The notes: generated by a model not told the origin, from the sequence alone. Counted from the first letter of the stretch, positions 33,187 to 44,972 are shown. The stretch: DNA of 64,000 bases from Linanthus parryae (GCA_023055425.1 JALGPY010000008.1:21487359-21551358), one strand, 5' to 3'. Numbers and translations: made by a program.

Positions 33187-36100
33187 TGTAACACCCCTAA
33201 TTCCCGAGAGAGTTCTTAGTGCAATATCAAGACTTTGGGGGCTAATTTGTAAATAGTTTGTCACGGCTTTAAAGTGGGCATTTTGGATTTTTAGCGATAT
33301 TTGGACGTTGTTAGAATGATTTTGAAGCACTAGAAATGTTTGGGGTGGTTGTGCAGTTCTCTGAAATTAAGTAGAAGCTCTAATTCTAGTTGTACCCACA
33401 AGTTTAGAAAAATACACTTTCACCCCCTTGCATGAGAGCCACTTGGCAATATCATTTTGACACCTCAATAGTGAGGTGGTAGCTAATGAACTACCTTCTC
33501 CTCCACCATCAGATCATGGAGAGAAACCATCTCCCTCTTCCTCATCATCTCTCATCATCTTCTTCATTCATCTCCACCATGAAACCACCACCTCCACCAA
33601 GGAACTACCACCAAACAACCACTAACTCCCGACCTGCTACCACCCGTAGTAGCCCTCACCACAAGGATCAAAACGCCCCAAACAGTTCAGGATTTCATAA
33701 AGAATCGAGTGAGAAATTCGGGTTTGAAGGTAAGAACCCTAGTTCGGTTTTTCGTCGATTTGTCCCTCCTCGTTGCAACCCATCAAAATTAACACACATA
33801 ATCTTGTTCCTTGTGTCGAGGCACACCTGGGAAGCACAAGCATGCCCTGCAAATCGCCGGATTTTGCTCCAGCCACCGTGCCGCCGCCGCCAAACCTCCA
33901 TGGCCGACGGGAAATGGTAAATCCTTCATTTATCTACCAAATTCGATGTTCCTTACATAAATGTGATCCCCATGACCTTAGGAGTTCATTATAAGCATCG
34001 AAATCGTCCCAGATTGTTGTTAGAGTCGAGTTTGATTTCACTTTTAACTCTTGGTTCGTTTTTCCGTCATGCATAAACAGCCCCTGTTCAAATGATCATA
34101 TCTCTCTCGTTTTTTATCCGTTTTGAGCGATTCTAGAATTTCTGGAAACCTCAGACAATTGACTACAACTTTCGTGTTTTAAATTTTGTCAAATTCGGTC
34201 TCTAAACCACCTAAAAATCGAGTTGAAGTCGCTGCATTTTGTGTTGTTGAATCTGTCCAAGTGCATAATTTTTATCCTAAGTGTTGAAATCCTAGTTTTT
34301 CATCAACTTTGGACTCTTGTATCTTCCTCGTTCTTAATCTGTTTTGGATGATTCTTATCTTTCTGGAAAGCCTGTACATTGCTCTATAACTCACATTCAG
34401 TTCTCTTTGTTGATTTCAAGTCTAACCTGTCTAAATTTGGCCTTGAATAGGGCTGGTTTGATGTGTTTTTGAACCAATAAAAGCTGAAAATTTTCTAAGT
34501 ATAGAATGTCATGGTGAAACACCCGTTTTCTAACCATTGTATCTTCTTCAACACTTAATGAAATTTAAATTTGTTTTCTCCTATGTAAAGCTGATACATA
34601 ATACTTCATTTCATCGTCTCTGGGTCATCTTCAAATTTATAACGGATTTCTCACAAAACGAGCCTAAAGTTGCTAGTTTGAACTCATGAAGCACTATAGA
34701 AATTTTCTAAGTATTGAATCGGAATTTTTGTCCAACTTTGAGTAGCGATATCTCTTAGAATACTTAGAGTTTCTAGGAGTTCAAATATGTTTTGTATTCC
34801 TTGAACTGTCATCTTCAAAAACCTTTTTCCAGTTTCTCAAAACTCCTTCTCAATTGATCAGAAATCAGCCGCAAAGTTGACTACTTGAAACGACTTTTCG
34901 CTATCTTTGATATTCGGTTTTGACCATTTGAATGACATTTCTGGCCTTAGCGTTCTTTACGAAACTTGTTCGTATTCATATTCTGAGTCAAAATATCAAA
35001 TTTGGCCAAGTTTTGGCTTTTCGAAAACCCTAGTTTGACTGAGCTGTATAAGAGGGGCAAAATAGTAATTTCATTTCAACTTTGAATTGAGATTAGTTTA
35101 GTAACTTGGAGTTTGTCAGCATGTCTATGCGTATTTGGATTACTTGTATGTAATTCTGGGCTAGAGTTGACCAAGTCAAATGTTGGGGTCTTTTTAGAGT
35201 TTTGCTAAACTTTAGGGGCCTAAGTGCAATTTATTGAAAGTTGTATATTTCATTGCTAAGTTCATATGGGAGAGTTTAGAGTCATTATACTTTTTTTGGG
35301 CCAATATGAGTATAGTTTGGGGTCCATGCACAATCATAGTCGGTACAGGACGATTTTGGAGTATCAGGGGCGTTTTGGTCAAGTTAGCTTGCATGACCCG
35401 CTTTCCATTGCATTCTTGCATACAACCTCATATAGAGGGTATATGCTAATAGGTTCTATACTTTACTTGTGTATATCCAGACGTTGTTAAGGATCGTTCC
35501 AAGTAGACGTATCTTTTCGTGCTGCTGCATTGACTGTGAGACTCGGACTCATATGAGACGAGCGTTGTAGGAGTGCTAGCTTTGCTTTGCGCCTTTCATG
35601 GCCCAGAGGTAAGTACATATGTACGACCTTTTCATATCAAATGTGCGCATGTGTGTCATGTTTCAAATGAATGCTTGTTATATGAAAAAGTATGAGAATG
35701 CATGTTTTCCACTCGAAAGTTGTTAAACTATTTTATTAATCTCCTTTGAGAACTCTCGGAAATTACTTTTGAAATGTTGATATTCTGATTCTGTTTATGT
35801 GAAATAGAAGAAATAAAATACCTCTAATAGACTTAGGACGATGTACAGAGTACTGTTATTAATGGGAGGCGTCAAGCGATCCTCCATTTTCTTATGGCTA
35901 AGACCATTGAAGCAATGCTTCTTATTATTGGATATAACGTTAATGTTCACAAATCCGCCCCCGATGAGCCAAAATGTATCAAGATATTGAGGCCAAGGGG
36001 TTTATAGAGCTATAGAGTGCTACTTATACTTGTAAGGGTCACTACGGTATAGGGGTGTCGACACTTAAGGCCTTTTAGCTAATGTTGTGAGCGGGGTTGA

Positions 36101-36828
36101 CGAATGGGCTCCCTTAACGCTCGGGTGAAATAGGGTTTGATAGACCCTAGAAGAAACCCTTAGTGATCATTTCGTGATCCCACTGTTTACATCGATCCTG
36201 CTGGTGGCGTTGAACATGCCTCAGCTAAATTAAACTGTTGATTGAAGTCGAAATTAAAAGTTGACTTCTTTATTAATGTTGTTTGTGGCTCTGGATTGCC
36301 CTAATCAATTGAAATGATTTGGCTACTCATGAACTAAGATATTCTCTTAAATGGACTTCTTTACTCTGGATATGTTACCAACTACTCGTGGTTTCTCAAT
36401 GTTATTAAATTGAGAGGTTTTTGTTACTCGGTTACTTCCAGTTGTTCAAAATTCTCCAACATAATAGCTTTTCTGTTTAAATCTTATGATTTTTTTTCAA
36501 CTCATGCTTCTGTGCCACTCGTTGCTTTACATGTCGTAGTATGTATTTACTCAGTTTTTACTGATCATTTCTTCAAAACTGCGTCGGCTTTTGCCATTTT
36601 AAAACCGCAGGTCGTCAATCAAGTTTGGGGAATGAGAACGCGGATCGAGACGAAGAAGTTTAGCTTAAGTCAAATCACTTAGTATATTACACAGGATTTG
36701 TTTTAGATTGTTCTTATTATCAAGATTTTGTAATGTAATTTAACGGATATGTAAACTTAATAGTTAATAATCTACTTTTGGTTATCGATTGTCGCGTTAA
36801 CCCTGACTCGAGATCCCGGGTCGTTTCA
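33187..36828 (+). repeat. LTR A2, complete (3642 bp)
   Basis: TGTAACACC...GTTTCA termini. It contains a small pyrimidine-rich ORF (33486-33920), a consensus splice donor GAG|GTAAGTAC (GT at 35609-35610) and the palindrome GTGTCGACAC (36055-36064). It acts as the 3' LTR of the first unit and the 5' LTR of the second. Confidence 0.85.
33486..33920 (+). CDS. Small ORF in LTR A2 (144 codons), doubtful
   Basis: The peptide MNYLLLHHQIMERNHLPL... is rich in Ser, Pro and His, with no known domain. It recurs in A3 but there ends after 128 codons because CAG became TAG. It lies in the 5' third of the LTR, perhaps near the transcript start, and could be a leader ORF or chance. Confidence 0.2.
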   Translation: MNYLLLHHQIMERNHLPLPHHLSSSSSFISTMKPPPPPRNYHQTTTNSRPATTRSSPHHKDQNAPNSSGFHKESSEKFGFEGKNPSSVFRRFVPPRCNPSKLTHIILFLVSRHTWEAQACPANRRILLQPPCRRRQTSMADGKW

Positions 36829-38063
36829 GCTGGTATCAGAGCATCGGTTCTGCGGTTAAAGTGACTTTTCGATTTCCATTAGCAGAGAATAAGAAATATA
36901 AAACGTTTTCAAAATTTAAAATTGATTAGGATAACCCAATTTGGCAATAAGAAGTAGACAAGCCGTCGGGGAGTTTGGGTACTTACGTATTCTGAAACTC
37001 GACTTGTACCGTATATGTTGATTAAATATTAATGATTATTTGAGATGTTCATGCAAAGTTTACTTGCCTATTTACAGGCGCAATATTTATTAGACGTGCC
37101 TATTGATATCGAATTGTTTGTCGTAGTTGTGTGATGCGTATCTTTGACTCTTTATTTTTGTAAGTAATTTCTCGACGAGAGAGTAACGACGTTGTGACTT
37201 AGAAGACCCCGAGACCATTCTTTCGCACCTACGAGTGACGAACCTTAAAACATTAGTTTGAATTTGGTTTATTTTGAGTTAGTTTGACATAGTTCTTTCC
37301 AAAATTAGAAACTTTTGAAAATAAAGTATTTATTACAAAAAAAATGGTTTCTGAAAATTATTGACGTTTGGAGCTACCAAATGCCAAGTGATATGGACCA
37401 CTTTGTTTATCAGTCCGCTGGCGCGACTCTTAGTACGACGGTACTATAAATTGTACCCGTTGTGTAGACTAAGTTGGAACATTTGAAGCACATGCGAGTT
37501 GTGTTAGAAAGGCACGTTGTGTGATGACACATAGTGTTCTTTCTCCCTCGTATGCGTGGAACACTTTAGGTGATTGGTAAATCTAACCCTATAGAGGTAA
37601 GAAAACATTTTTAACGCGGATGATTCAAATAAAACGATCCTTGATAAAAGCACTTGTCTAAAAGTTTCGAGATTTGTATAAATTCTAGCAAATTTTTGAG
37701 TTGTTTCTAAAATTGAGAACTTGTATGTTGTTATCGAACTTTTAAAATATTGTTTCGAACTTTTACTTGTACTAATCATATACGAAACCCTATTGTGATG
37801 CGAATCTAGGCTGGATAGTAATATACAGACTCATAATAGACCTCGTCGTGCCGAGAGTAAGCATGAGAAATTTCTTCCGGTTAAGGTATTTCTAGTTGAC
37901 CAACTAAGGAAGCCATCTTTTGGGAGCAGAACATTCGACGAGAGCAGTTTAGGTACTTGTCTGGCTAAGTCAAATAGACTGAGTCACTGTGCTGCATTTT
38001 ATATATGTGGGTAAGTATAGTGTGAGATCTTCGGGGACGAAAGTTCTTTTAAGGTGGGTAGAT
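36829..38063 (+). other. Internal region 2 of array A (non-coding)
   Basis: A near-identical copy of internal 1 with small indels. It contains the same RT-like relic near 37467 and ends with AAGGTGGGTAGAT before LTR A3. Low divergence between the two internals indicates that the duplication is not ancient. Confidence 0.75.
36831..36842 (+). promoter_or_regulatory. Primer binding site 2 of array A
   Basis: TGGTATCAGAGC two bases after the A2 terminus, identical to site 1. Confidence 0.85.
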
Positions 38064-41000
38064 TGTAACACCCCTAATTCCCGAGAGAGTTCTTAGTGCA
38101 ATATCAAGACTTTGGGGGCTAATTTGTAAATAGTTTGTCACGGCTTTAAATGGGAATTTTGGATTTTTAGCGATATTTGGACGTTGTTAGAATGATTTTG
38201 AAGCACTAGAAATGTTTGGGGTGGTTGTGCAGTTCTCTGAAATTAAGTAGAAGCTCTAATTCTAGTTGTACCCACAAGTTTAGAAAAAATACACTTTCAC
38301 CCCCTTGCATGAGAGCCACTTGGCAATATCATTTTGACACCTCATTAGTGAGGTGGTAGCTGATGAACTACCTTCTCCTCCACCATCAGATCATGGAGAG
38401 AAACCATCTCCCTCTTCCTCATCATCTCTCATCATCTTCTTCATTCATCTCCACCATGAAACCACCACATCCACCAAGGAAATACCACCAAAAAGCCACT
38501 AACTCTCGACCTGCTACCACCCGTAGTAGCCCTCACCACAAGGATCAAAACGCCCCAAAAAGTTCGGGATTTCATCAAGAATCGAGTGAGAAATTCGAGT
38601 TTGAAGGTAAGAACCCTAGTTCGGTTTTTCGTCGATTTCTCCCTCCTCGTTGCAACCCATCACAATTAACACACATATTCTTGTTCCTTGTGTCGAGGCA
38701 AACCTGGGAAGCACAAGCATGCCCTGCAAATCGCCGCATTTTGCTTTAGCCACCGTGCCGCCGCCGCCAAACCTCCATGGACGACCGGAAATGGTAAATC
38801 CTTCATTTCTCTACCAAATTCGATGTTCCTTACATCAACGTGATCCCCATGACCTTAGGAATTCATTATAATCATAAAAATCTGCCCAAATTGTTGTTAG
38901 AGTCGAGTTTAATTTCACTTTTCACTCTTGGTTCGTTTTTCCGTCATGCATAAACAGCCCCTGTTCAAATGATCATATATCACTCGTTTTTAATCCGTTT
39001 TGAGCGATTATGGACTTTCTGGAAACCTCAGACAATTGGCTACAACTTCCATGTTTTAAATTTTATCAAATTCGGTCTATAACCACCTAAAATCGAGTTG
39101 AAGTCGCTGCGTTTTGTGTTGTTGAATCTGTCCAAGTGCAGAATATTTTTTCTAAGTGTTGAAATCCTAGTTTTTCATCAACTTTGGACTCTTGTATCTT
39201 CCTCGTTTTTAATCTATTTTGGATGATTCTTAGCTTTCTGGAAAGCCTGTACATAGCTCTATAACTCTCATTCAGATTTCTTTGTTTGATTTCACGTCTA
39301 ACTTGTCTAAATTTGGCCTTGAATAGGGCTGGTTTGATGTGTTTTTGAACTAATAAAAGCTGAAAATTTTCGAAGTATAGAATGTCATGGTGAAACACCC
39401 GTTTTCTAACCATTGTATCTTCTTCAACATTTAATGAAATTTAAATTTGTTTTCTCCTGTGTAAAGCTGATACATAATACTTCATTTCATCGTCTCTGGG
39501 TCATCTTCAAATTTATAACGGATTTCTCACAAAACGAGCCTAAAGTTGCTAGTTTGAACTCATGAAGCACTATTGAAATTTTCTAAGTATTGAATCGGAA
39601 TTTTTGTCCAACTTTGAGTAGCGATATCTCTTTGAATACTTAGAGTTTCTAGGAGTTCAAATATGTTCTGTATTCCTTGAACTGTCATCTTCAAAACCTT
39701 TTTCCAGTTTATCAAAACTCCTTCTCAATTGATCAGAAATCAGCCGCAAAGTTGACTACTTGAAACGACTTTTCGCTATCTTTGATATTCGGTTTTGACC
39801 ATTTGAATGACATTTCTGGCCTTAGCGTTCTTCACGAAACTTGTTCGTATTCATATTCTGAGTCAAAAAATCAATTTTGACCAAGTTTGGCTTTTTGAAA
39901 ACCCTAGTTTGACTGAACTGTATAGGAGGGGCAAAATAGTAATTTCACTGAAACTTTGAATTGAGATTAATTTAGTAACTTGGAGTTTGTCAGCATGTCT
40001 TGTATGCGTATTTGGATTACTTGTATGTGATTCTGGGCTAGAGTTGACCAAGTCAAATGTTGGGGTCTTTTTGCAGTTTTTCTAAACTTTAGGGGCCTAA
40101 GTGAAATTTATTAAAAGTTTTAGATTTCAATGCTAAGTTCATATGGGAGAGTTTAGAGTCATTACTACTTTTTTTTGGGCCAGTATGAGTATAGTTTGGG
40201 GTCCATGCACAATCTTAGTCGGTATTGGACGATTTTGGAGTATCAGGGGCGTTTTGGTCAAGTTAGCTTGCATGACCCGCTTTCCATTGCATTCTTACAT
40301 ACAACCTCATATAGAGGGTATATGCTAATAGGTTCTATACTTTACTTGTGTTTATCCAGACGTTGTTAAGGATCGTTCCAAGTAGACGTATCTTTTCGTG
40401 CTGTTGCAGTGACTGTGAGACTCGGACTCATATGAGACTAGCTTTGTAGGAGTGCTAGCTTTGCTTTGCACCTTTCATGGCCCAGAGGTAAGTACATATG
40501 TACGAACTTTTCATATCAAATGTGTGCATGTGTGTCATGTTTCAAATGAATGCTTGTTATATGAAAAAGTATGAGAATGCATGTTTTCCACATGAAAGTT
40601 GTTAAACTATTTTATTAATCTCCTTTGAGAACTCTCGGAAATTACTTGTGAATTGTTGATATTCTGATTCTGGTTATGTGAATAGAAGAATCAAAATACC
40701 TCTAATAGACTTAGGACGATGTACAGAGTACATTTATTAATGGGAGGCGTCAAGCGATCCTCCATTTTCTTATGGCTAAGACCATTGAAGCAATGCTTCT
40801 TATTATTGGATAGAACGTTAATGTTCACAAATCCACCCCGATGAGCCAAAATGTATCAAGATATTGAGGCCAAGGGGTTTATAGAGCTATAGAGTGCTAC
40901 TTATACTTGTAAGGGTCACTACGGTATAGGGGTGTCGACACTTAAGGCCTTTTAGCTAATGTTGTGAGCGGGGTTGACGAATGGGCTTCCTTAACGCTCG

Positions 41001-41713
41001 GGTGAAATAGGGTTTGATAGACCCTAGAAGAAACCCTTAGTGATTATTTCGTGATCCCTCTGTTTACATCGATCCTGCAGGTGGCTCTGGACATGCCTCA
41101 GCTAAATTAAACTGTTGATTGAAGTCGAAATTAAAAATTGACTACTTTATTATTGTTGTTTGTGGCTCTGGATTGCCCTAATCAATTTAAATGATTTGAA
41201 ATGCTTTGGCTACTCATGAACTAAGATATTCTCTTAAATGGACTTGTTTACTCTGGATATGTTACCAACTACTCGTGGTTTCTTAATGTTATTAAATTGA
41301 GAGGTTTTTGTTACTCGGTTACTTCCAGTTGTTCCAAATTCTCCAACATGATAGCTTTTCTGTTTAAATCTTCTGATTTGTTTCAACTCATGCTTCCGTG
41401 CCACTCGTTGCTTTACATGTCGTACTATGTATTTACTCAGTTTTTACTGATCATTTCTTCAAAACTGCGTCGGCTTTTGCCATTTTAAAACCGCAGGTCG
41501 TCAATCAAGTTTGGGGAATGGGAACGCGGATCGAGACGAAGAAGTTTACTTAAGTCATATCACTTAGTATTTCACACACGATTTGTTTTAGATTGTTCTT
41601 ATTATCGAGATTTTGTAATGTAATTTAACCGATATGTTAAATTAATAGTTAATAATCTACTTTTGGTTATCGATTATCGCGTTAACCCTGAACCGAGATC
41701 ACGAGTCGTTTTA
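38064..41713 (+). repeat. LTR A3, complete (3650 bp)
   Basis: Colinear with A2 throughout. Splice donor GT is at 40488-40489 and the palindrome at 40932-40941. It ends CACGAGTCGTTTTA and abuts the truncated 5' LTR of element F without any gap, consistent with an insertion of array A into that LTR. Confidence 0.85.
38363..38749 (+). CDS. Small ORF in LTR A3 (128 codons), doubtful
   Basis: Counterpart of the A2 ORF with about ten substitutions and an earlier stop. Its preservation over most of its length may only reflect the youth of the copies. Confidence 0.15.
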   Translation: MNYLLLHHQIMERNHLPLPHHLSSSSSFISTMKPPHPPRKYHQKATNSRPATTRSSPHHKDQNAPKSSGFHQESSEKFEFEGKNPSSVFRRFLPPRCNPSQLTHIFLFLVSRQTWEAQACPANRRILL

Positions 41714-42303
41714 TTGTGGATCTCAAATATCAAGTACAATGACCAAAATTCCCCCACTCGGTTTGCCTATAAATAGAGGTGCATTCCAAGAGGAAAAAAC
41801 ACACACTACAACACAACACATCACAACACAACAAATTTACAAAGGCTATAGAAGCTCTGACGAACACGCCGCTAAGGCCCGAAGGACTTCAATGCAGCCG
41901 CCGGAGATCCCAACTCCGCCAAATCAAAGATCATAAGCTGAAGCTCCGCCGAACACGCCGCCAAGGCCCGGAGGACTTCAATCTAGTCGCAGGAGATCCC
42001 AACTTTTCCAATTCAAAGATCTTAAGCCGAAGCTCCGCCGAACACGCCGCCAAGGCCCGGAGGACTTCATTGCTGCCAAATCACCACCTCCACCCAGATT
42101 GGAGAAAATCAAGTTGTTCGGTTCGAGATCAAGTCGCCTAGACCCTCGATCGAAGAAGAAGGAAAGAGGAATCAAAGGAGTTTATTTTCTTATTTAAGGA
42201 AATACATACCAGAGATTGTAATCCTGCTTTATTATTTTTCATCTAATTGAATTTGACACAGATTTCATGTTTCCACAATCCGAACAAGAAATTTGGTGTA
42301 CAA
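41714..42303 (+). repeat. 5' LTR of F, 5'-truncated
   Basis: It matches 52198-52797 with few differences. It contains the TATA box TATAAATAG (41768-41776) and three 89-bp repeats starting at 41851, 41940 and 42029, each opening GAAGCTC(C/T)G.CGAACACGCC. Confidence 0.85.
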
Positions 42304-42309
42304 ATTTCT

Positions 42310-42327
42310 GGCACAGTGGGACAATCT
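42310..42327 (+). promoter_or_regulatory. Primer binding site of F
   Basis: TGGCACAGTGGGACAATC, six bases after the LTR end. It differs from the initiator-Met site used by families A, B and E and by the Copia element; the matching tRNA could not be named by eye. Confidence 0.55.
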
Positions 42328-42794
42328 CTGCCTTTCATCTCTTCTTTCTAAAGAATCATAAAGCTTTAGGATGTCTTCCAAGAAAGGCGTTTCATCAGTT
42401 CTGGAGCACAAGATCTAGACAGTCAGATCTGCAACTTGTGACAAAGATGGCTCAGGAGCAAGTGAAGAAAGTTTGGGACGGGTGACCTGAAGCAAAGCCA
42501 TGGCCATATGCCACCTTCCCATGGTGTTAATCCCAAAATCTACTCCGGTGTTTGGATCCAACCTTTCAGATGTGCCAGATCAGCCCATCAAATTTGAAGC
42601 TCACAGAGAAGAGCGTGATGCGCCCGGGGGTAGGAAGGCGAGTCAATTCACTAATAGAGAAATCCCCCTCGCAATTTATCAACTGGAGGAGATCTTGTAG
42701 GAGACGATGTTCCCAAAAATGATGAAGAAAGAGGAAGAATTTGCCCCATCAATGGCAAGTTCTTTAAAGATGGTCATCCTCGAAAATAAATTGA

Positions 42795-43360
42795 AGGCTC
42801 TGGTAGCACGAGCCTAAACTGCTTCAAATGTTCCTGTGGCACGAGCCTAAAATGCTTCGAATGCTCTTGTAGCACGAGCCTAAACTGCTTCAACGCTCGT
42901 ATAGCACGAGCTTATAAAGTGCTTCTAACGCTCCTGTGGAATGAGCCTAAACTGCTTCAAACGCTTCTATAGTACGAGCCTAAACTGATTCAAACGCTCC
43001 TGTGGCACGAGCCTAAACTGCTTCGAATGCTCTTGTAGCACGAGCCTAAACTGCTTCAACGCTCTTGTAGCAGGAGCCAAAATTGCTTTAAACTCTCTTG
43101 TAGCACGAGCCTACACTGCTTTGAATGCTCTTGTAGCACAAGCCTAAACTGCTTCAAACGCTCTTGTAGCACGAGCCTAAACTGATTCAAGGCTCTTGTA
43201 ATACGAGCATAAACTGCTTCAAATGCTCCTTCAGCTCCTGTAGTACGAGCCTAAACTGCTTCAAACGCTCCTATAGTATGAGCTTATAGACTACTTCAAC
43301 GCTCTACGACACAAGAGCTTAAACTGTGTCACTCCTAACTTGCACGAGTCTAAACTGCAA
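42795..43360. repeat. Minisatellite of about 17 units of 31-36 bp in F
   Basis: The consensus is about GCTCTTGTAGCACGAGCC followed by TAAACTGCTTCAAAC. Each unit contains GCTC...GAGC arms that could fold into a small hairpin. Unit length varies and substitutions are scattered, so the array is not recent. Confidence 0.85.
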
Positions 43361-44502
43361 AGGCTAAATTGAACTACGCTTGGCTTGATCCTGTGAGGGT
43401 ACGTAGGTAGCTTGGAACATTCTTCTGAGTTCAGTCATATAAAAAAAACATCCCCTGTCTCTAAGGATTCTTGTGAAGGTGAAATAATGCCATATTGGTT
43501 CCAACAAAGGCATTTCAAGAGTTTAGAGTCTGATTGTACATCAAGTTGAAAGTGAAGTATTGAAGAAACAAGAAAAAAAAAAATTCGTTACTTTACTTAA
43601 ATCATGCGATCGGGAGTACATTGAGTGGAATGGAATCAAATGATCAAAGCTCGACTTGAGAGGCCGATCATCTAGCCTTAAAGATTATAAATTTCAGCTT
43701 GATTGGTCCCTTGTGTCTTTGCCAATTGCTATACGAGTCAGCATCGTACAACAAAGAAAAATTTGTAGTACGAGCTTTGGAGGGGCATCCTTGTAGTTGC
43801 TTCGGCAAGCCGTCTTTAGATTATCAGTATCATCTTTAGGATGATATGGTGGTCACTGATGAGTGTTATATTGCTCTAGCGATTGACACATGTGTCTGAT
43901 GGACTATCAATATGAAGACCGGTGGTGCAGGAGAGTAGATGGCCTTGCAGAAAGAAAAGGGGCAGCCACCATCTTCTGAAAGACGAACTTCATCAAGAAT
44001 GCAACCGAAACAAGCTCTATTTGATCTTCTGTTTTTCAACTTCATGGTCATGTTTGTCTCTCAAGTCAAGACGTATCCTTTATTTATCAATAAAACTTCT
44101 TGAACAACAACCTCTAGCATCACCATTTTCGCTGTTTTTTGTTGCGAAATCAAATTCAGCGTCTCGAACACTTGCTGCCTCGGTCATCTTGGTACTGCCA
44201 TTGGGTCAATTCCAAGGTGTCTTTGTTCAGGAAGAACAATGCTATTCTCCCAAATTATCCGTGCATCCATGTGGAGGACACCTTGATGATTCTCGACTCA
44301 TTATTCGAGCCAAGTATATGTCTGCGGTCGATCGGTAATAATCTTACTTGATCGCTGACTTGCTAGAAAACCTGCAAAGTGAAAACAAGAAAAAGAGATC
44401 TTTTCCGGGCTTGTCTTCACTGCAGCAATACCATTTTCATTGCTACCGCCTCTTGGATCATCATAGAGCCACCATGAGAACTTCTACGATCATTTAGTCG
44501 GG

Positions 44503-44972
44503 TATTGAAGAAATGAGGCTGTTGGATGGATTTGAAGTTGACAAAGTTACTGTTCATTTGGTATGAGATTTACCAAATGAACAGTAACATCCGGAATAGC
44601 AGTAGCCGTAGGATCAGTTGCAGAGCTTTTATCATCACCGTTGGATCATTCTTAGACGTTATATTTGAATGTTTAATAGGACGATGTCGTTTTGGTTTAG
44701 TTCTAATTCTTGATTAAAAGTTTGTTAAGCCCGTTGGCTGAGTCAGCTTGATTAGATGGCGTGGCACCATCTGATTGGCTGGTTCATAATCGATGAGGTG
44801 TTTATTTTCTGTTATTTGCTTTCTAGCCCCTGTAGTTTGGTTAATCCTCGTCTGTGAGGATATAACTACTGAACTTGCAGTATTTTGATTTCTATGAAAA
44901 TATTTGGAGATTTCCTTCTCTCTTTGATGTTCTTCCCTCGCATCATCTTCTTCTTTCTCCACTTTCTTAATA
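44503..44972 (+). repeat. Copia 5' LTR
   Basis: It carries a perfect 18-bp inverted repeat with a 7-base loop (44546-44588), described separately. No obvious TATA box lies where one would be expected. Confidence 0.9.
44546..44588. repeat. Perfect 18-bp inverted repeat, Copia 5' LTR
   Basis: GTTACTGTTCATTTGGTA, loop TGAGATT, then its exact reverse complement. The same structure is intact in the 3' LTR at 49562-49604. Confidence 0.95.

Larger units (their letters stand above)
30898..41713 (+). mobile_element. Tandem non-coding LTR element, family A (three LTRs, two internals)
   Basis: Order: truncated LTR A1 (30898-31946), PBS and internal 1 (31947-33186), full LTR A2 (33187-36828), PBS and internal 2 (36829-38063), full LTR A3 (38064-41713). 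LTRs start TGTAACACCCCTAATTCCC and end GTCGTTTCA. Internals are 1240 and 1235 bp, nearly identical, with the primer site TGGTATCAGAGC and no gag or pol, so this is a large retrotransposon derivative dependent on foreign enzymes. Shared central LTRs like this are the expected product of unequal recombination between LTRs of two copies. A1 lacks its first 2 kb and an internal 611 bp. A3 ends GTCGTTTTA, one C-to-T change from the canonical end. Confidence 0.85.
42304..44502 (+). other. Left internal region of F
   Basis: No gag domain is recognised; frames are short. The centre is a minisatellite (42795-43360). Downstream (43400-44500) is unique non-coding sequence up to the Copia insertion. Confidence 0.6.

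Noticed and set aside
42795..43360. Regularly spaced repeats that could suggest a CRISPR array
   Set aside because: Repeats are contiguous, variable in length, have no unique spacers, and lie inside a plant retroelement.
44526..44717. 63-codon ORF in the Copia LTR, repeated in the other LTR
   Set aside because: It spans the palindrome in the LTR and has no domain; it is duplicated simply because the LTR is.
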